A DNA stretch of 48,804 nt from UBA995 sp035477115 (GTDB taxonomy: Bacteria; Bacillota; Sulfobacillia; UBA995): contig DATIKW010000011.1 in NCBI GenBank assembly GCA_035477115.1, positions 1 through 48,804 of the forward strand. The letters are read 5' to 3'. A model generated the notes under the pieces. The model made no database searches, was not told where the DNA came from, and worked only from the letters and a program-made list of their open reading frames with translations. Shown here piece after piece: positions 7,235 through 15,773 of this stretch. Numbering within the stretch: the first letter of the stretch is position 1; each line of letters starts with the position of its first letter. The translations under genes were made by a program, and so were the position numbers.

Positions 7235-9342
7235 GGCGGGTCGCTCCCGGCTGCCGGGCGCGATTCCGTCTCCACCGCGATATCCTCCGGGTATTGTACC
7301 CTCACATGGAACATGCCGGTCAGCAGCTTGGTGAATTCATCGGCGATGGTGTCGAGGTCGCGCAGGGTGAGGTCGGACTGGTTCAGTTGGCCGCCGTCCA
7401 GCCGCTCGCGGATGATCTTCCGGACCACCGCCTCGATCCGGGAGGGATTCGGTTGCGGCAGGGCGCGCACCGCCGCCTCGCACCCATCGGCCAGCATCAC
7501 GATGGCGGTCTCCCTCGTCTGGGGGATGGGGCCGTCATAGCGGAAGTCCTGTTCCAGGACTGCCTCTGCCCGGCCGTCCTCGGTGGCGCGGTTGAAGAAG
7601 TAGGTGACGAGACCGGTCCCATGGTGCTGCCCGATGAAATCGATGAGCGGCTCGGGCAACTTGTGCTCCCTCGCCAGTTCCAACCCATCGCGCACGTGGG
7701 AGGTGATGATCCGGGCGGACAGGTGGGGAGCGATGCGGTCGTGCGGGTTCTCGTCGCCGAACAGCTGATTATCGATGAAGAAATAGGGGCGTTTGACCTT
7801 GCCGATGTCATGGTAGTAGGCGCCGACCCGCGCCAACAACGCATCGCCGCCCACGCGTTCGGTGGCCGCCTCCGCCATGTTGGCCACTTGCAGGCAGTGC
7901 TGATAGGTCCCCGGGGCTTCGAGCAACAGCTTGCGCAGGAGCGGCTGGTTGGGGTTGCTGAGTTCCAGCAACTTCAGGGGAGTCACTATCCCGAACAGGT
8001 TCTCGAGGAAAGGCAACGACCCCAGGGTCAGGACGGACGAGAGGAAACCGTTGGCCATCCCCCACAGGTGATCCACCCACAATGCCGGCTCGGCGAAGGA
8101 GCGGCCGCCGACCAGCGACAACCCCAGGACCGCGGCCAGGTTGCCCGCCATGACCAGTACTCCCGAGCGCATGAGATCGTTGCGCTGGCTGACGGTAGCC
8201 ACGCCATACACTCCGGCCAAACCTCCCGCGAGGCTCAGCACGAGGCTGATTCCCGCCCCCAGCTCGGCCACCAGACCCAGGAAGATCGCGGTGCCGAGCC
8301 CGGCAGGGGGACCCAGCAAGATGGTGGCCAGCATGGGGCCGACGGCGATCGGTGCCAGGTAAGGCGAGAAACGGGCGGTACCGGCCGCGATGGCCGTGGT
8401 CGCCGCCAGGATCAAGAGGAGGAGGAAGGCGCGGCGGTCGCTGGAGTATACCCCCGGGCAGAAGAGCTTCAGATAGGCCGCCATTCCTGCGACAAGGAGG
8501 CCGGCCAGGACGAAGACGCCCGCTCGGGCGGGATAAGCAGGGCTCGTCTCGAGCAGCCCGAGGTCCTGCAATATGGCTAGCTGGTGTTCGCTGACCACCT
8601 CCCCCGCCCGCACCACCACTTGCCCCGACACGATCTTCACCGGTTCAACCCGGTCCGCGGCCTCCTGGCGTTGCTGCCAGGTCTGGCGCTCATCGAATAC
8701 CAGATTGGCCGCGAGCGTGGCCTGGGCAAGTTGATCGCCGAAGAGGCGCAGTTCCCGTTCCACCTGCATGGCTGCCAGATCGGCCGACGCCTGCTTGCGG
8801 ACTTCATCGAGGTACTCCGCCCTGATGCCCGAGCGCAGGAGGCCGATGACCGTCTCCCCAAGACGGGCCTCAAGGGCGGCCAGATCCTCCGGGGTCGAGG
8901 CCAGCACGGCGCGAAGGACGGCGTCGGACGTGCCTGGGCCCGCCAGTTCGCGAAAGCCGCCCAACCGGTCGCTATCGGTCAGTCCCCGATCGGCGATGAG
9001 CGCCGCCAGGCCGGAGAAGACGGCGGCGATTCGCTCCTGGGCGCCGGCTTCGATCGCGGGATCCGCCCGGTATACATCGGGCACCCTGGCCACTGCCTCG
9101 GCCCGCAGTTCCTCGGTTCGATAGCGGTCGATGACGGCCCGGGGCGCCCAGATGTCCCGGGGCGCCACCTGTCCCGCATCGATCTGTAGCCGGTTGGGGA
9201 CCAGAGCCGGTGTCATGAAGGTGCCGGCCAACAAGAAAGCCAGGGCGGCCCAGAGTATGCGCAAGCCCGTGCCTCGATCGGCCCCCCGGAACAAGTAACG
9301 GGGCCAGGGATGGCGTTGCCAACCGGAAGTTGCCTGGTTCAC
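7231..9342 (-). CDS. yqfF: 7TMR-HD family cyclic-di-AMP phosphodiesterase (YqfF/PgpH)
   Basis: Membrane phosphodiesterase of 703 aa expected to hydrolyse cyclic di-AMP. Layout: a TM helix near 25-45, an extracellular 7TMR-HDED domain (about 50-270), seven TM helices (about 275-470), and a cytoplasmic HD domain (about 485-660) with metal motif YYHDIGK (His511-Asp512) and HHGTGL. The last 25 residues are a polar tail. The GTG start overlaps the phoH stop (GTGA), and its own stop overlaps the ybeY ATG. Homologues in Listeria and Bacillus degrade c-di-AMP; activity here is inferred from intact HD residues. Confidence 0.94.
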   Translation of the reverse strand: MNQATSGWQRHPWPRYLFRGADRGTGLRILWAALAFLLAGTFMTPALVPNRLQIDAGQVAPRDIWAPRAVIDRYRTEELRAEAVARVPDVYRADPAIEAGAQERIAAVFSGLAALIADRGLTDSDRLGGFRELAGPGTSDAVLRAVLASTPEDLAALEARLGETVIGLLRSGIRAEYLDEVRKQASADLAAMQVERELRLFGDQLAQATLAANLVFDERQTWQQRQEAADRVEPVKIVSGQVVVRAGEVVSEHQLAILQDLGLLETSPAYPARAGVFVLAGLLVAGMAAYLKLFCPGVYSSDRRAFLLLLILAATTAIAAGTARFSPYLAPIAVGPMLATILLGPPAGLGTAIFLGLVAELGAGISLVLSLAGGLAGVYGVATVSQRNDLMRSGVLVMAGNLAAVLGLSLVGGRSFAEPALWVDHLWGMANGFLSSVLTLGSLPFLENLFGIVTPLKLLELSNPNQPLLRKLLLEAPGTYQHCLQVANMAEAATERVGGDALLARVGAYYHDIGKVKRPYFFIDNQLFGDENPHDRIAPHLSARIITSHVRDGLELAREHKLPEPLIDFIGQHHGTGLVTYFFNRATEDGRAEAVLEQDFRYDGPIPQTRETAIVMLADGCEAAVRALPQPNPSRIEAVVRKIIRERLDGGQLNQSDLTLRDLDTIADEFTKLLTGMFHVRVQYPEDIAVETESRPAAGSDPP

Positions 9343-10370
9343 CGCCCGTTCGCCTCGCTTCGCGCGGCGGACTTCTCATGGGCTTCGTAGGCCTTGATGA
9401 TCTTCTGCACCAGCTCATGGCGGACGACGTCCCGCTCCGTCAGGTAGATGAACTCGATCCCCTTCACGCCGGCCAGGACCGTGCGTACTTCCTCCAGTCC
9501 CGAGAAGCGGCCGCGCGGGAGATCGACCTGGGTGATGTCCCCGGTGACTACGGCCCGGGACCCGAGCCCCAGCCGCGTGAGGAGCATCTTCATCTGTTCC
9601 GGGGTCGTGTTCTGGGCTTCATCCAGCAAGACGAAGGAATCATCCAGCGTCCGGCCTCGCATGTAGGCGAGGGGGGCGACCTCGATGTTCCCCCGTTCCA
9701 CGAGTTTCTGGAAACTGTCCTGCCCCAGGACATCATAGAGGGCATCGTAGATGGGTCGCAGGTAGGGATGGACCTTGTCTTCCAGCGCCCCCGGGAGGAA
9801 ACCCAGGCGCTCGCCGGCCTCCACCGCCGGGCGGGTCAGGATGATGCGGTTGATTTCTCGGCGTCTGAAGAAAGCCACCGCCAGCGCCACGGCCAGATAG
9901 GTCTTGCCGGTGCCGGCCGGCCCGATGCCGAAGACCAGGCTGTGGTCGCGAATGGCTTCGACGTATTCCCGCTGTCCCAGCGTCTTGGGGCGGATGGGCT
10001 TGCCCCGGTGGGTCACGACCACGATGTCCCCGAGCAGCTCGCTGAGGTCCGGGTCTCCGCCCTCTTTCACCAGACGAATCGCGTACCGCAACTCCTGCCC
10101 GCTTATCGGCGTGCCGGCGCGCGCGATCTCCAGGAGCCGGCGGAACAATCCGGCGACTTGCTCCACCTCGCGCTCGGCCCCGGCGACGGTGAGTTCCTCT
10201 CCCCGCGCCACCACTCGTACGCCGAAACTATCGGCTATCAACCGGAGGTGCTCGTCATGCCGGCCGAGAACCTGCAAGGCCGCCTGGTTATCGTCCAGCG
10301 CAACCCGCGCCTCGGCTTGTCCGCCCTCAGCGGCTCCCAATCGCTGTTGGTCTCCTCCCAGGAGAAGCAT
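9339..10370 (-). CDS. phoH: PhoH family ATPase
   Basis: PhoH-like P-loop ATPase, possibly an RNA helicase, 343 aa. Walker A GPAGTGKT (150-157) and Walker B FVLLDEAQNTT are intact, with the PhoH-specific LTRPAVEAGERLGFLPG between them. The N-terminal domain (about 22-130) is the KH-like region found in cellular PhoH. The ATG at 10370 overlaps the yqfD TAA by one base. The first 20 residues are unconserved, so the true start could be slightly downstream, but no better ribosome binding site is visible. The frame runs open to 10808 only as a shadow of yqfD. Confidence 0.93.
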   Translation of the reverse strand: MLLLGGDQQRLGAAEGGQAEARVALDDNQAALQVLGRHDEHLRLIADSFGVRVVARGEELTVAGAEREVEQVAGLFRRLLEIARAGTPISGQELRYAIRLVKEGGDPDLSELLGDIVVVTHRGKPIRPKTLGQREYVEAIRDHSLVFGIGPAGTGKTYLAVALAVAFFRRREINRIILTRPAVEAGERLGFLPGALEDKVHPYLRPIYDALYDVLGQDSFQKLVERGNIEVAPLAYMRGRTLDDSFVLLDEAQNTTPEQMKMLLTRLGLGSRAVVTGDITQVDLPRGRFSGLEEVRTVLAGVKGIEFIYLTERDVVRHELVQKIIKAYEAHEKSAARSEANGR

Positions 10371-11536
10371 TACCGGCCACTGCCAGGCATCCGGGGGACC
10401 CCGATGTCTTCCAGTACCTCCACGGTCAGTTTGACCCGCGCGTAGTCGGAAGTGTGAACGCGTTCCACCTGGCGGCCCATGATTCGAGCGCCGGGGTCGA
10501 GCAAGGCCGCGACTTGAGCCTCGGCCAGACGCTCCGCAAGGAAACCGGCCTCTTCGCCGCTCAACCGCCGGCTGGCACGCTCTTTCTCCCGGGTTGTTTC
10601 CCGGGAGAGTTCGACGACCCCGGTCTCGTTCCTCTCCCCAAATATGCGCCACCCTTGCCGGTTCGTGTGGTAGTACGCGAACGGAACCCGGCCCCCCCGG
10701 GAGATGACCTCCCGGCCGGCGACCGCCAGCGACCAGCGCACGTGGGAGCGCCCGGTTTCCCGGTATTGCACCCAAACCAGCGGGACGGCCGCTTGCCCAG
10801 TATACCATACCCTGGCCCAGACCACCCCCACCGCTCCCGCCCGCCCGGGAGAGGGCTGGGGCGGGCGAAGGAGGACATCCCCGCGGGCGACGACCTGGCC
10901 GGGCGAGACGGCGGCCTCTCCCTGCACGGCCAGGATGGATACCACCACTCCGTCTCGCGCCGCGACCACTTCCCCGGGCGTTCGCCCGGGAGCGAAGAAA
11001 TACAGCGGCTCCCGTTCCGCCACCTTGATCAGAGCGACGATCCCCCGGAGTTCGACGTCCGCCCAGACCAGTTCACTCAGGGATCGCAGGATGTGCCCCT
11101 CGACCGCATCGAGGTCAAGCCGCCACCGCAGAGTCCCCGGGCGCAAGCCGGCCCGCAGCGCCGCGTCCCGGACCGCGGCCGGGGGCAGCGCCGCGGTGCC
11201 TTCCACGCGGACGACCCAGATCGGCGCTGCGAGGCCGTTTAGCGCGAGCAGGCTGAGTACCGCTCCGACCAAGAATCCCGCATGCGGACGCAAGTCGCGT
11301 AGCAGAAACGGCAGTCCCCGGTATCCCGCCAGGCGGACCCGCACGCCGGCCTCCCTGGCCATTGCCCGGACTGCACGGAGGGACCGGAGGGGAATCCGGA
11401 AAGTGAGCCCCTTCCCGCACCACCGGACTTCCTGTACGAGGATGCGCCGGCCCACACAGGAGTTGATGAGGCGTTCGCCGCCTGACCCGAGCGCTCGGAC
11501 GTACACCTCGCCACCCGCCCATGGCCAACCGGCCAT
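10370..11536 (-). CDS. yqfD: Sporulation protein YqfD
   Basis: Sporulation membrane protein of 388 aa, partner of YqfC; its homologues are made in the mother cell under SigE. One TM helix (about 88-106) separates a cytoplasmic N-terminal part from an extracytoplasmic part with IWVVRVEGTAALPPAAVRDAALRAGL. The region about 180-245 with VVAARDGVVVSILAVQGEA and GQVVARGDVLL is the lipoyl-like YqfD hallmark. It lies 1 bp downstream of yqfC and 1 bp into phoH. Regulation by a sporulation sigma factor is expected from the family, but I did not identify its promoter. Confidence 0.93.
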   Translation of the reverse strand: MAGWPWAGGEVYVRALGSGGERLINSCVGRRILVQEVRWCGKGLTFRIPLRSLRAVRAMAREAGVRVRLAGYRGLPFLLRDLRPHAGFLVGAVLSLLALNGLAAPIWVVRVEGTAALPPAAVRDAALRAGLRPGTLRWRLDLDAVEGHILRSLSELVWADVELRGIVALIKVAEREPLYFFAPGRTPGEVVAARDGVVVSILAVQGEAAVSPGQVVARGDVLLRPPQPSPGRAGAVGVVWARVWYTGQAAVPLVWVQYRETGRSHVRWSLAVAGREVISRGGRVPFAYYHTNRQGWRIFGERNETGVVELSRETTREKERASRRLSGEEAGFLAERLAEAQVAALLDPGARIMGRQVERVHTSDYARVKLTVEVLEDIGVPRMPGSGR

Positions 11537-11537
11537 A

Positions 11538-11936
11538 TCAGGTCCCCGCGTCCGGCGGCGCCGGGAAGGTCACGGATAGGATTTGACCCTTGACCCGGAT
11601 TTCAAGCGGACCCACGCTGGCAATCACCAGATGGCGACCGCTGACCCGGACGCAGCCCGCTCGGGTGGCCACGCGCAACTCGTCGCCGGAGAAGCTTTCC
11701 AGACCCTGATGGCTCTCGAGGGACAGCTCGGCCGTCCCCACGAGCGTGATCCGGGGCAGGTCGGCCAGGACGTCAGGGGGCCAGCCCGAACTGAGGGGAA
11801 AGCGCGTACCGCGTGCGGGACCCGGCGTGGTGCCAGACCGTTGCCGGTCGATACCCGTGGTGCAGCGACTATCTACCCGGGGCGTGCCCGGATCCGCGAT
11901 GGCGCCAGACCCTCGCCGGTCGCCACGCCGCTTCAC
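11538..11936 (-). CDS. yqfC: Sporulation protein YqfC
   Basis: Small sporulation protein, 132 aa. The C-terminal 75 residues match the YqfC family: DLPRITLVGTAELSLESHQG then GDELRVATRAGCVRVSGRHL. The start is GTG at 11936, supported by a strong GGGAGGAGG 8 bp upstream. This gives an N-terminal extension of about 40 polar, low-complexity residues compared with the usual ~90-aa protein. No alternative ATG, GTG or TTG lies closer to the conserved region. It is followed after 1 bp by yqfD. Confidence 0.85.
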   Translation of the reverse strand: MKRRGDRRGSGAIADPGTPRVDSRCTTGIDRQRSGTTPGPARGTRFPLSSGWPPDVLADLPRITLVGTAELSLESHQGLESFSGDELRVATRAGCVRVSGRHLVIASVGPLEIRVKGQILSVTFPAPPDAGT

Positions 11937-12035
11937 GCAACCGACCTCCTCCCGGCAGATCTATGCCGGGAACGGGGCCAATAGGCAACCGCAGGCAGGT
12001 CGGCCGGGGCGCGGGCGGGCGGGCCGACCGACGTT

Positions 12036-12064
12036 GTAGGGGCGGGTTCAGAACCCGCCCCTAC
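12036..12064. repeat. Palindromic repeat copy 1 (GTAGGGGCGGGTT hairpin)
   Basis: Perfect 13-bp inverted repeat: GTAGGGGCGGGTT (12036-12048), loop CAG, AACCCGCCCCTAC (12052-12064). It sits between the rpsU stop and yqfC, in a 150-bp gap that otherwise holds only GC-rich simple sequence. A second copy occurs at 31802-31830. There is no T-run on either strand, so it is not a classical terminator. It looks like a dispersed REP-like element. Confidence 0.8.
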
Positions 12065-12089
12065 CCGAATCAAGGGGAATGAAGGTCTG

Positions 12090-12281
12090 CTACGAAAAGC
12101 TACTGCGTCGTTGACGCTTTTTCTTGGCCGCCTCCGACTTCCGTTTCTTGCGAACGCTGGGCTTCTCGTAGTGCTCCCGCCTACGAGCTTCCGCCAAGAC
12201 CCCCGTCTTCTGGCATTGACGCTTGAAGCGGCGAAGGGCTGCGTCCAACGTCTCGTTCTTCCCCACGCGTACCTCGGACAT
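12090..12281 (-). CDS. rpsU: 30S ribosomal protein S21
   Basis: Small basic ribosomal protein bS21, 63 aa: MSEVRVGKNETLDAALRRFK, then a Cys-containing helix and a Lys/Arg-rich tail ending RQRRSSFS. Of two in-frame ATGs (12287 and 12281), the second is chosen because AGGAGG lies 7 bp before it, while the first touches the ribosome binding site. A strong promoter lies directly upstream, overlapping the end of hit. Confidence 0.96.
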   Translation of the reverse strand: MSEVRVGKNETLDAALRRFKRQCQKTGVLAEARRREHYEKPSVRKKRKSEAAKKKRQRRSSFS

Positions 12282-12319
12282 CGGCATCCCTCCTCCCGCT
12301 CCAAGTTAAGGACTTGCAT

Positions 12320-12349
12320 ATTATATTCTCCAGCCCGTCATTACGTCAA
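12320..12349 (-). promoter_or_regulatory. Strong promoter for rpsU
   Basis: Minus-strand TTGACG (12349-12344), 18-bp spacer, perfect TATAAT (12325-12320), about 40 bp before the rpsU start. The -35 overlaps the TGA stop of hit, so rpsU and the genes after it can be transcribed independently of hit. Confidence 0.75.
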
Positions 12350-12693
12350 CCCAGCGTCCCCAGTTGCCGTCCTCCTAGCAGGTGCACGTGAAGATGACCC
12401 ACGGTCTGGCCGCCCTCCTCACCCACGTTGGCGACCAACCGCCATCCCGCCGGGCACAGCTCTTTGCCCAGTTTGGCTGCAACCCACACCAGGTGGCCCG
12501 CAAGCTCGGCGTCTTCCTCCTTGAGGTCGGCCAGGCTCGCCAGGTGCCGGCGGGGCGCGATCACGATGTGGACCGGCGCCGCGGGCTTGATGTCGGCGAA
12601 GGCCACTGCCCGGTCGTCCTCATAGGCGCGCTGGCTGGGCAGGGTACCGGCAACGATCCGACAGAACAAGCAGTTATCGGGAACGGTCCCCAC
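12346..12693 (-). CDS. hit: HIT family (histidine triad) nucleotide-binding protein
   Basis: HINT-type purine-nucleoside phosphoramidase, about 115 aa. The zinc-like DNCLFCRIVAG motif at the N-terminus and the triad GHLHVHLLGG (His-x-His-x-His) near the C-terminus are intact. Start choice is uncertain: in-frame GTG codons lie at 12693 and 12699, neither with an ideal ribosome binding site. The longer open frame to 13479 is a shadow of the ABC permease. hit-rpsU-yqfC is a conserved Firmicutes order. Confidence 0.9.
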   Translation of the reverse strand: MGTVPDNCLFCRIVAGTLPSQRAYEDDRAVAFADIKPAAPVHIVIAPRRHLASLADLKEEDAELAGHLVWVAAKLGKELCPAGWRLVANVGEEGGQTVGHLHVHLLGGRQLGTLG

Positions 12694-12878
12694 CTCCACC
12701 GGCAGCGCTTGTCGGGTTGCTTTCGCCGGGAACGTAAAGATTCTATGTGCGGCTGAAATCACCTGCCGACAGAAATGCCATTCCGCGGCAACGTCCCCTG
12801 CGGACACGGCTTCGGGTCGCGGACACGGTGATGGTCGTGGTCGTCCTCGCGGGCACGAGCCGACCTGACCGGGCCGCT

Positions 12879-13706
12879 CTAACTCCGCCGCCAGGGGAGG
12901 CGGAGGGGCACCAGCAGGAGGGAGACCAGGGCGAGCCCCACCAGCACGGTCAGGTCCGGCCAGAGCGCCGACAGGCCGCCACCCGCGGCCGAAAGCCGGA
13001 GGGCACGGGCAACGTAGGTTGTCGGGATAGCCATCGCTGTGTAGCGGAGGAAGCCCGGCATCTGCTCCAAGGGTATGTACACCGGGGCCAGGAAGATGAT
13101 GATCGTCGCCAGCACCTGGGTGGCCATGCTCGCCATGCGGCCGTCCTTGCTCCAGAAGCCCACGAAAGCTCCCAGGCCCGACATGGCATAAGCTCCGAGG
13201 ATGAGGATGACCACTCCCAGCGGCGTGATCCGGACGTTCATGGCGACGTGCCCGATGAGGGCTACGGTCAGGATGGAGGGCAGCGACAGGAGGACCCCCC
13301 GGGTGGCTATGACCGCTACGAGGAGCTTCCTCGAGATGGGCAGGGCGGCATAGTGCTCGTAGGCGTTTGTTTCCTTCATCCACCCCACCTGCTGTCCCAG
13401 GGAGAGCATGGCGCTCGTGCTCATGGTGACCACCAGGCTGCCGGTCACGGCGAACTGCGCCGCCCGCGGGTCGTCCCACAGGACGTAGACGAAGACGAGC
13501 AAGGCCAGCGGATTGAGCGACATCTGGATCAGGTACCAGAACCAGTCGAGCCGCATCCGCAACATCTCGCTGAAGAGGACCAGCAGGAAGGCCAGGGGCC
13601 CCGGGGCGCGATCGCGCGCCGGGGCCGACGAGATCGCCGGCGCGGTCCCGTCCCGGGCTGCCGGTTCCGCAGACCGATGGCTGCTACGAAGCATACTTGC
13701 GCACAT
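12879..13706 (-). CDS. ABC-2 type transporter permease
   Basis: Membrane subunit of an ABC exporter, 275 aa, with six predicted TM segments (for example MSLNPLALLVFVYVLW, VVILILGAYAMSGLGAFVGF, VLATIIIFLAPVYIPLEQMP). The PVYIPLEQMPGFLRYTAMAI motif is the typical ABC-2 membrane-family C-terminal signature. Its 5' end overlaps the ATPase gene by 23 bp. ATG codons at 13706 and 13694 are both possible starts. The first about 35 residues are Ala/Pro/Arg-rich and cytoplasmic. The substrate is unknown: drug, lipid or polysaccharide export are all possible. Confidence 0.88.
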   Translation of the reverse strand: MCASMLRSSHRSAEPAARDGTAPAISSAPARDRAPGPLAFLLVLFSEMLRMRLDWFWYLIQMSLNPLALLVFVYVLWDDPRAAQFAVTGSLVVTMSTSAMLSLGQQVGWMKETNAYEHYAALPISRKLLVAVIATRGVLLSLPSILTVALIGHVAMNVRITPLGVVILILGAYAMSGLGAFVGFWSKDGRMASMATQVLATIIIFLAPVYIPLEQMPGFLRYTAMAIPTTYVARALRLSAAGGGLSALWPDLTVLVGLALVSLLLVPLRLPWRRS

Positions 13707-14670
13707 CCTTTCCGGTGAAGTGCAAGTACACGTCGTCGAGGCTCGGTGTCACCACGCGGAAGTCGTCGATGGCCTCCCGCCTCAGCCCGTCCAGCACTCT
13801 CCGGAGGAGGGCCGGCGCATCGTCCGGGGCGGCCGGTATCACCCATAGCCCGGGCCTGGCCCGCTCTGCACCCGGGATGCGGGACAGGACGCCGACGTCT
13901 TCGGGCCCTTCGTACTTCATCCTGAGTTCGATGCGCACCTTATCGGCGACCGCCCGTTTCAGTTCACCGAGAGTCCCCGCGGCCGCCACCCGCCCCTGGT
14001 TAATGAGGACGGCCTGATGGGCGACGGTTTCGACCTCCGGCAGGTTGTGGCTGACCACGATGATCGTCCTGCCGTCGCCCGCATTGCACTCGTGGAGGTA
14101 GTGCCATAGCCGCTGGCGACGAAGGGGATCCAGATCATTTGTCGGTTCGTCCAGGACCAACACCCTCCGGCTGGCCATGAAGGTGGCCAGGACGGCGGCC
14201 AGGCGGCGCTCACCCATGCTCATCTGTCCGAGCAAACGGCGAGCGAGATCGGTCGCCTCGAAGGATTCCAGGAGGGCCACTGCTTGCTGCCTGGCCTGGG
14301 CGGGCGACTGCCCGCGGAGGACGCCCGTGATCCACAAAACCTCCTGGAACCGGTGGGCATTCAAGGCCAGCAACCGTTGGCCGAAGTAGGCGACGATGAG
14401 CGGTACCGAATCAGCCTTGGTCCGTACTTCGTCCCCGAAAAGCCGGATCGAACCTGCCGTGGGCTCCAAGAGTCCCGTGAGTTGCCGGACGAGAGTCGTC
14501 TTGCCGGCCCCGTTCGGCCCCAACACGGCATAGATGACGCCGGCGGGGATGTCCAGGGAGATGTCATCGTTGGCCGGCGCCTTGGATCCCCTGTAGACCT
14601 TGGTGAGGTCGCGGACCTGGTAGGCCAGGGGGCCTACCGTGAGACTACGCGTCAGAGCCTGGTCACGCAT
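13684..14670 (-). CDS. ABC transporter ATP-binding protein (ABC-2 exporter)
   Basis: ATPase subunit of 328 aa paired with the downstream permease. Walker A GPNGAGKTT (51-59), Walker B VLVLDEPTNDLD (about 167-178) and H-loop VVSHN are intact. The ABC signature is degenerate, QMSMGERR instead of LSGGQ, as often seen in daunorubicin-resistance-type exporters. The C-terminal about 90 residues form the extra domain typical of that subfamily, ending in PSLDDVYLHFTGKD. The ATG at 14670 has AGAGGAGG just upstream. It is divergent from the deacetylase gene across a 182-bp gap. Confidence 0.92.
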   Translation of the reverse strand: MRDQALTRSLTVGPLAYQVRDLTKVYRGSKAPANDDISLDIPAGVIYAVLGPNGAGKTTLVRQLTGLLEPTAGSIRLFGDEVRTKADSVPLIVAYFGQRLLALNAHRFQEVLWITGVLRGQSPAQARQQAVALLESFEATDLARRLLGQMSMGERRLAAVLATFMASRRVLVLDEPTNDLDPLRRQRLWHYLHECNAGDGRTIIVVSHNLPEVETVAHQAVLINQGRVAAAGTLGELKRAVADKVRIELRMKYEGPEDVGVLSRIPGAERARPGLWVIPAAPDDAPALLRRVLDGLRREAIDDFRVVTPSLDDVYLHFTGKDVRKYAS

Positions 14671-14852
14671 GACAACCTCCTCTAGCCCCGCTGGAAAGCG
14701 CTACCTCTGCCGGCGGGCGGCTTCGCCGCCGATCCCCCATCCTCCTCCCCCTCCTCCCCCGAATGGGGGAGGCCCGCGAGCAAGATCGACCCTCTGGCCG
14801 ATGCCCGCCGCCCGCCCGGTGCCGCACGATCGGACCAGAGGAGTTGGTTGAC

Positions 14853-15761
14853 ATGGCAAGGAGGACCCTCTCGGCCGCCGTCATCCTGGTGTCCTTGCTG
14901 GCGTGGCCGAGTGTGGCTGTCTCCCCGGCCCCGGCCGCGGTCGCCTCGCCGGCCCCGGGCCCGGCCGTCGCTCCGGTCGCGGCCCCTCCCGTCGCTTCGT
15001 TCCCACCCGCTACCAGCCGACCGCCGACCGTGCCGGACGCCCCACCTCCGTCCGCCCCGCCCCGCGAAGAACCCCGGGTGGCAGTGTTGATCTACCATGA
15101 CGTGCAGCTCGAGCCCGCCGGCCCCTATACCGTCACGCCCGGCCGACTGGCGGCCGATCTCCGCTGGTTCCTGGATCACGGCTGGCGCCCGCTCACCCTG
15201 GAGACCTTCCGGGACTGGATGTACGGCGGCGTCGAGCTGGCCGGCGACTGGTTCTTGCTGACCTTCGACGATGGCTATCTCGGCTGGGCGGAACACGGGT
15301 ACCCGGTGTTGCGCGAGCTGGGTGTGCCCGCGGTCCAGTTCCTGCTCACCGGACACCTGGGGCAAGCCAACCCGTCCGGGGGCCCCCCGTTCATGTCCGG
15401 CGCACAGGTAGCGGCGATGGCTGCCGATAGCCTGGTGACCTTCGCCGACCACACCTACGACCTGCACGGGGAAGTTTCTGGCAGTCCCGTGATCGGGCAG
15501 GTTTCCGGCAAAGCGGTGGCAAAGGACCTGGACAGGTCACGGGCTATCCTGGCCGGCCTGACCGGCGCCCCGCCGATCGCCCTCGCTTGGCCGTTCGGGG
15601 CCACCACGCCCGCTGCCGGCGAGGTCGCGGCCGCCCGGTACGACCTCGTCTTCCTGGCCGAAGACGGGTTCGCGCGGCGCGGGGAGCCCCACGCCATCCG
15701 CCGCTTCGGGCTGGATTGGCGGGATCCGTCGCAGTTGCCGGCGTTGTTCGCCCCGCGCTAG
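14853..15761 (+). CDS. Secreted polysaccharide deacetylase (PgaB/IcaB-like NodB domain)
   Basis: Exported carbohydrate esterase family 4-type deacetylase, 302 aa. The start at 14853 has GAGGAG 9 bp upstream and begins a signal peptide (residues 1-23). A Pro/Ala-rich linker (about 24-72) follows, then the NodB domain: VAVLIYHDV, LTFDDGY (catalytic Asp pair), FADHTYDLHG (metal His motif of the H-x4-H form seen in IcaB/PgaB-type enzymes), and IALAWPFGATTP. These support N-deacetylation of an extracellular N-acetyl-glucosamine polymer. It is the first gene of a unit with a histidine kinase (12-bp gap) and response regulator. The substrate is inferred only. Confidence 0.88.
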   Translation: MARRTLSAAVILVSLLAWPSVAVSPAPAAVASPAPGPAVAPVAAPPVASFPPATSRPPTVPDAPPPSAPPREEPRVAVLIYHDVQLEPAGPYTVTPGRLAADLRWFLDHGWRPLTLETFRDWMYGGVELAGDWFLLTFDDGYLGWAEHGYPVLRELGVPAVQFLLTGHLGQANPSGGPPFMSGAQVAAMAADSLVTFADHTYDLHGEVSGSPVIGQVSGKAVAKDLDRSRAILAGLTGAPPIALAWPFGATTPAAGEVAAARYDLVFLAEDGFARRGEPHAIRRFGLDWRDPSQLPALFAPR

Positions 15762-15773
15762 GAGGTACGAGCC

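Noticed and set aside
7294..8580. 428-codon plus-strand open frame
   Set aside because: Lies opposite yqfF, with Gln/His/Arg-rich composition and no recognisable domain; a shadow of the real gene.
12036..12064. Palindrome as a Rho-independent terminator for rpsU
   Set aside because: Strong stem but no U-tract on either strand, and a second copy lies inside the comEC frame.
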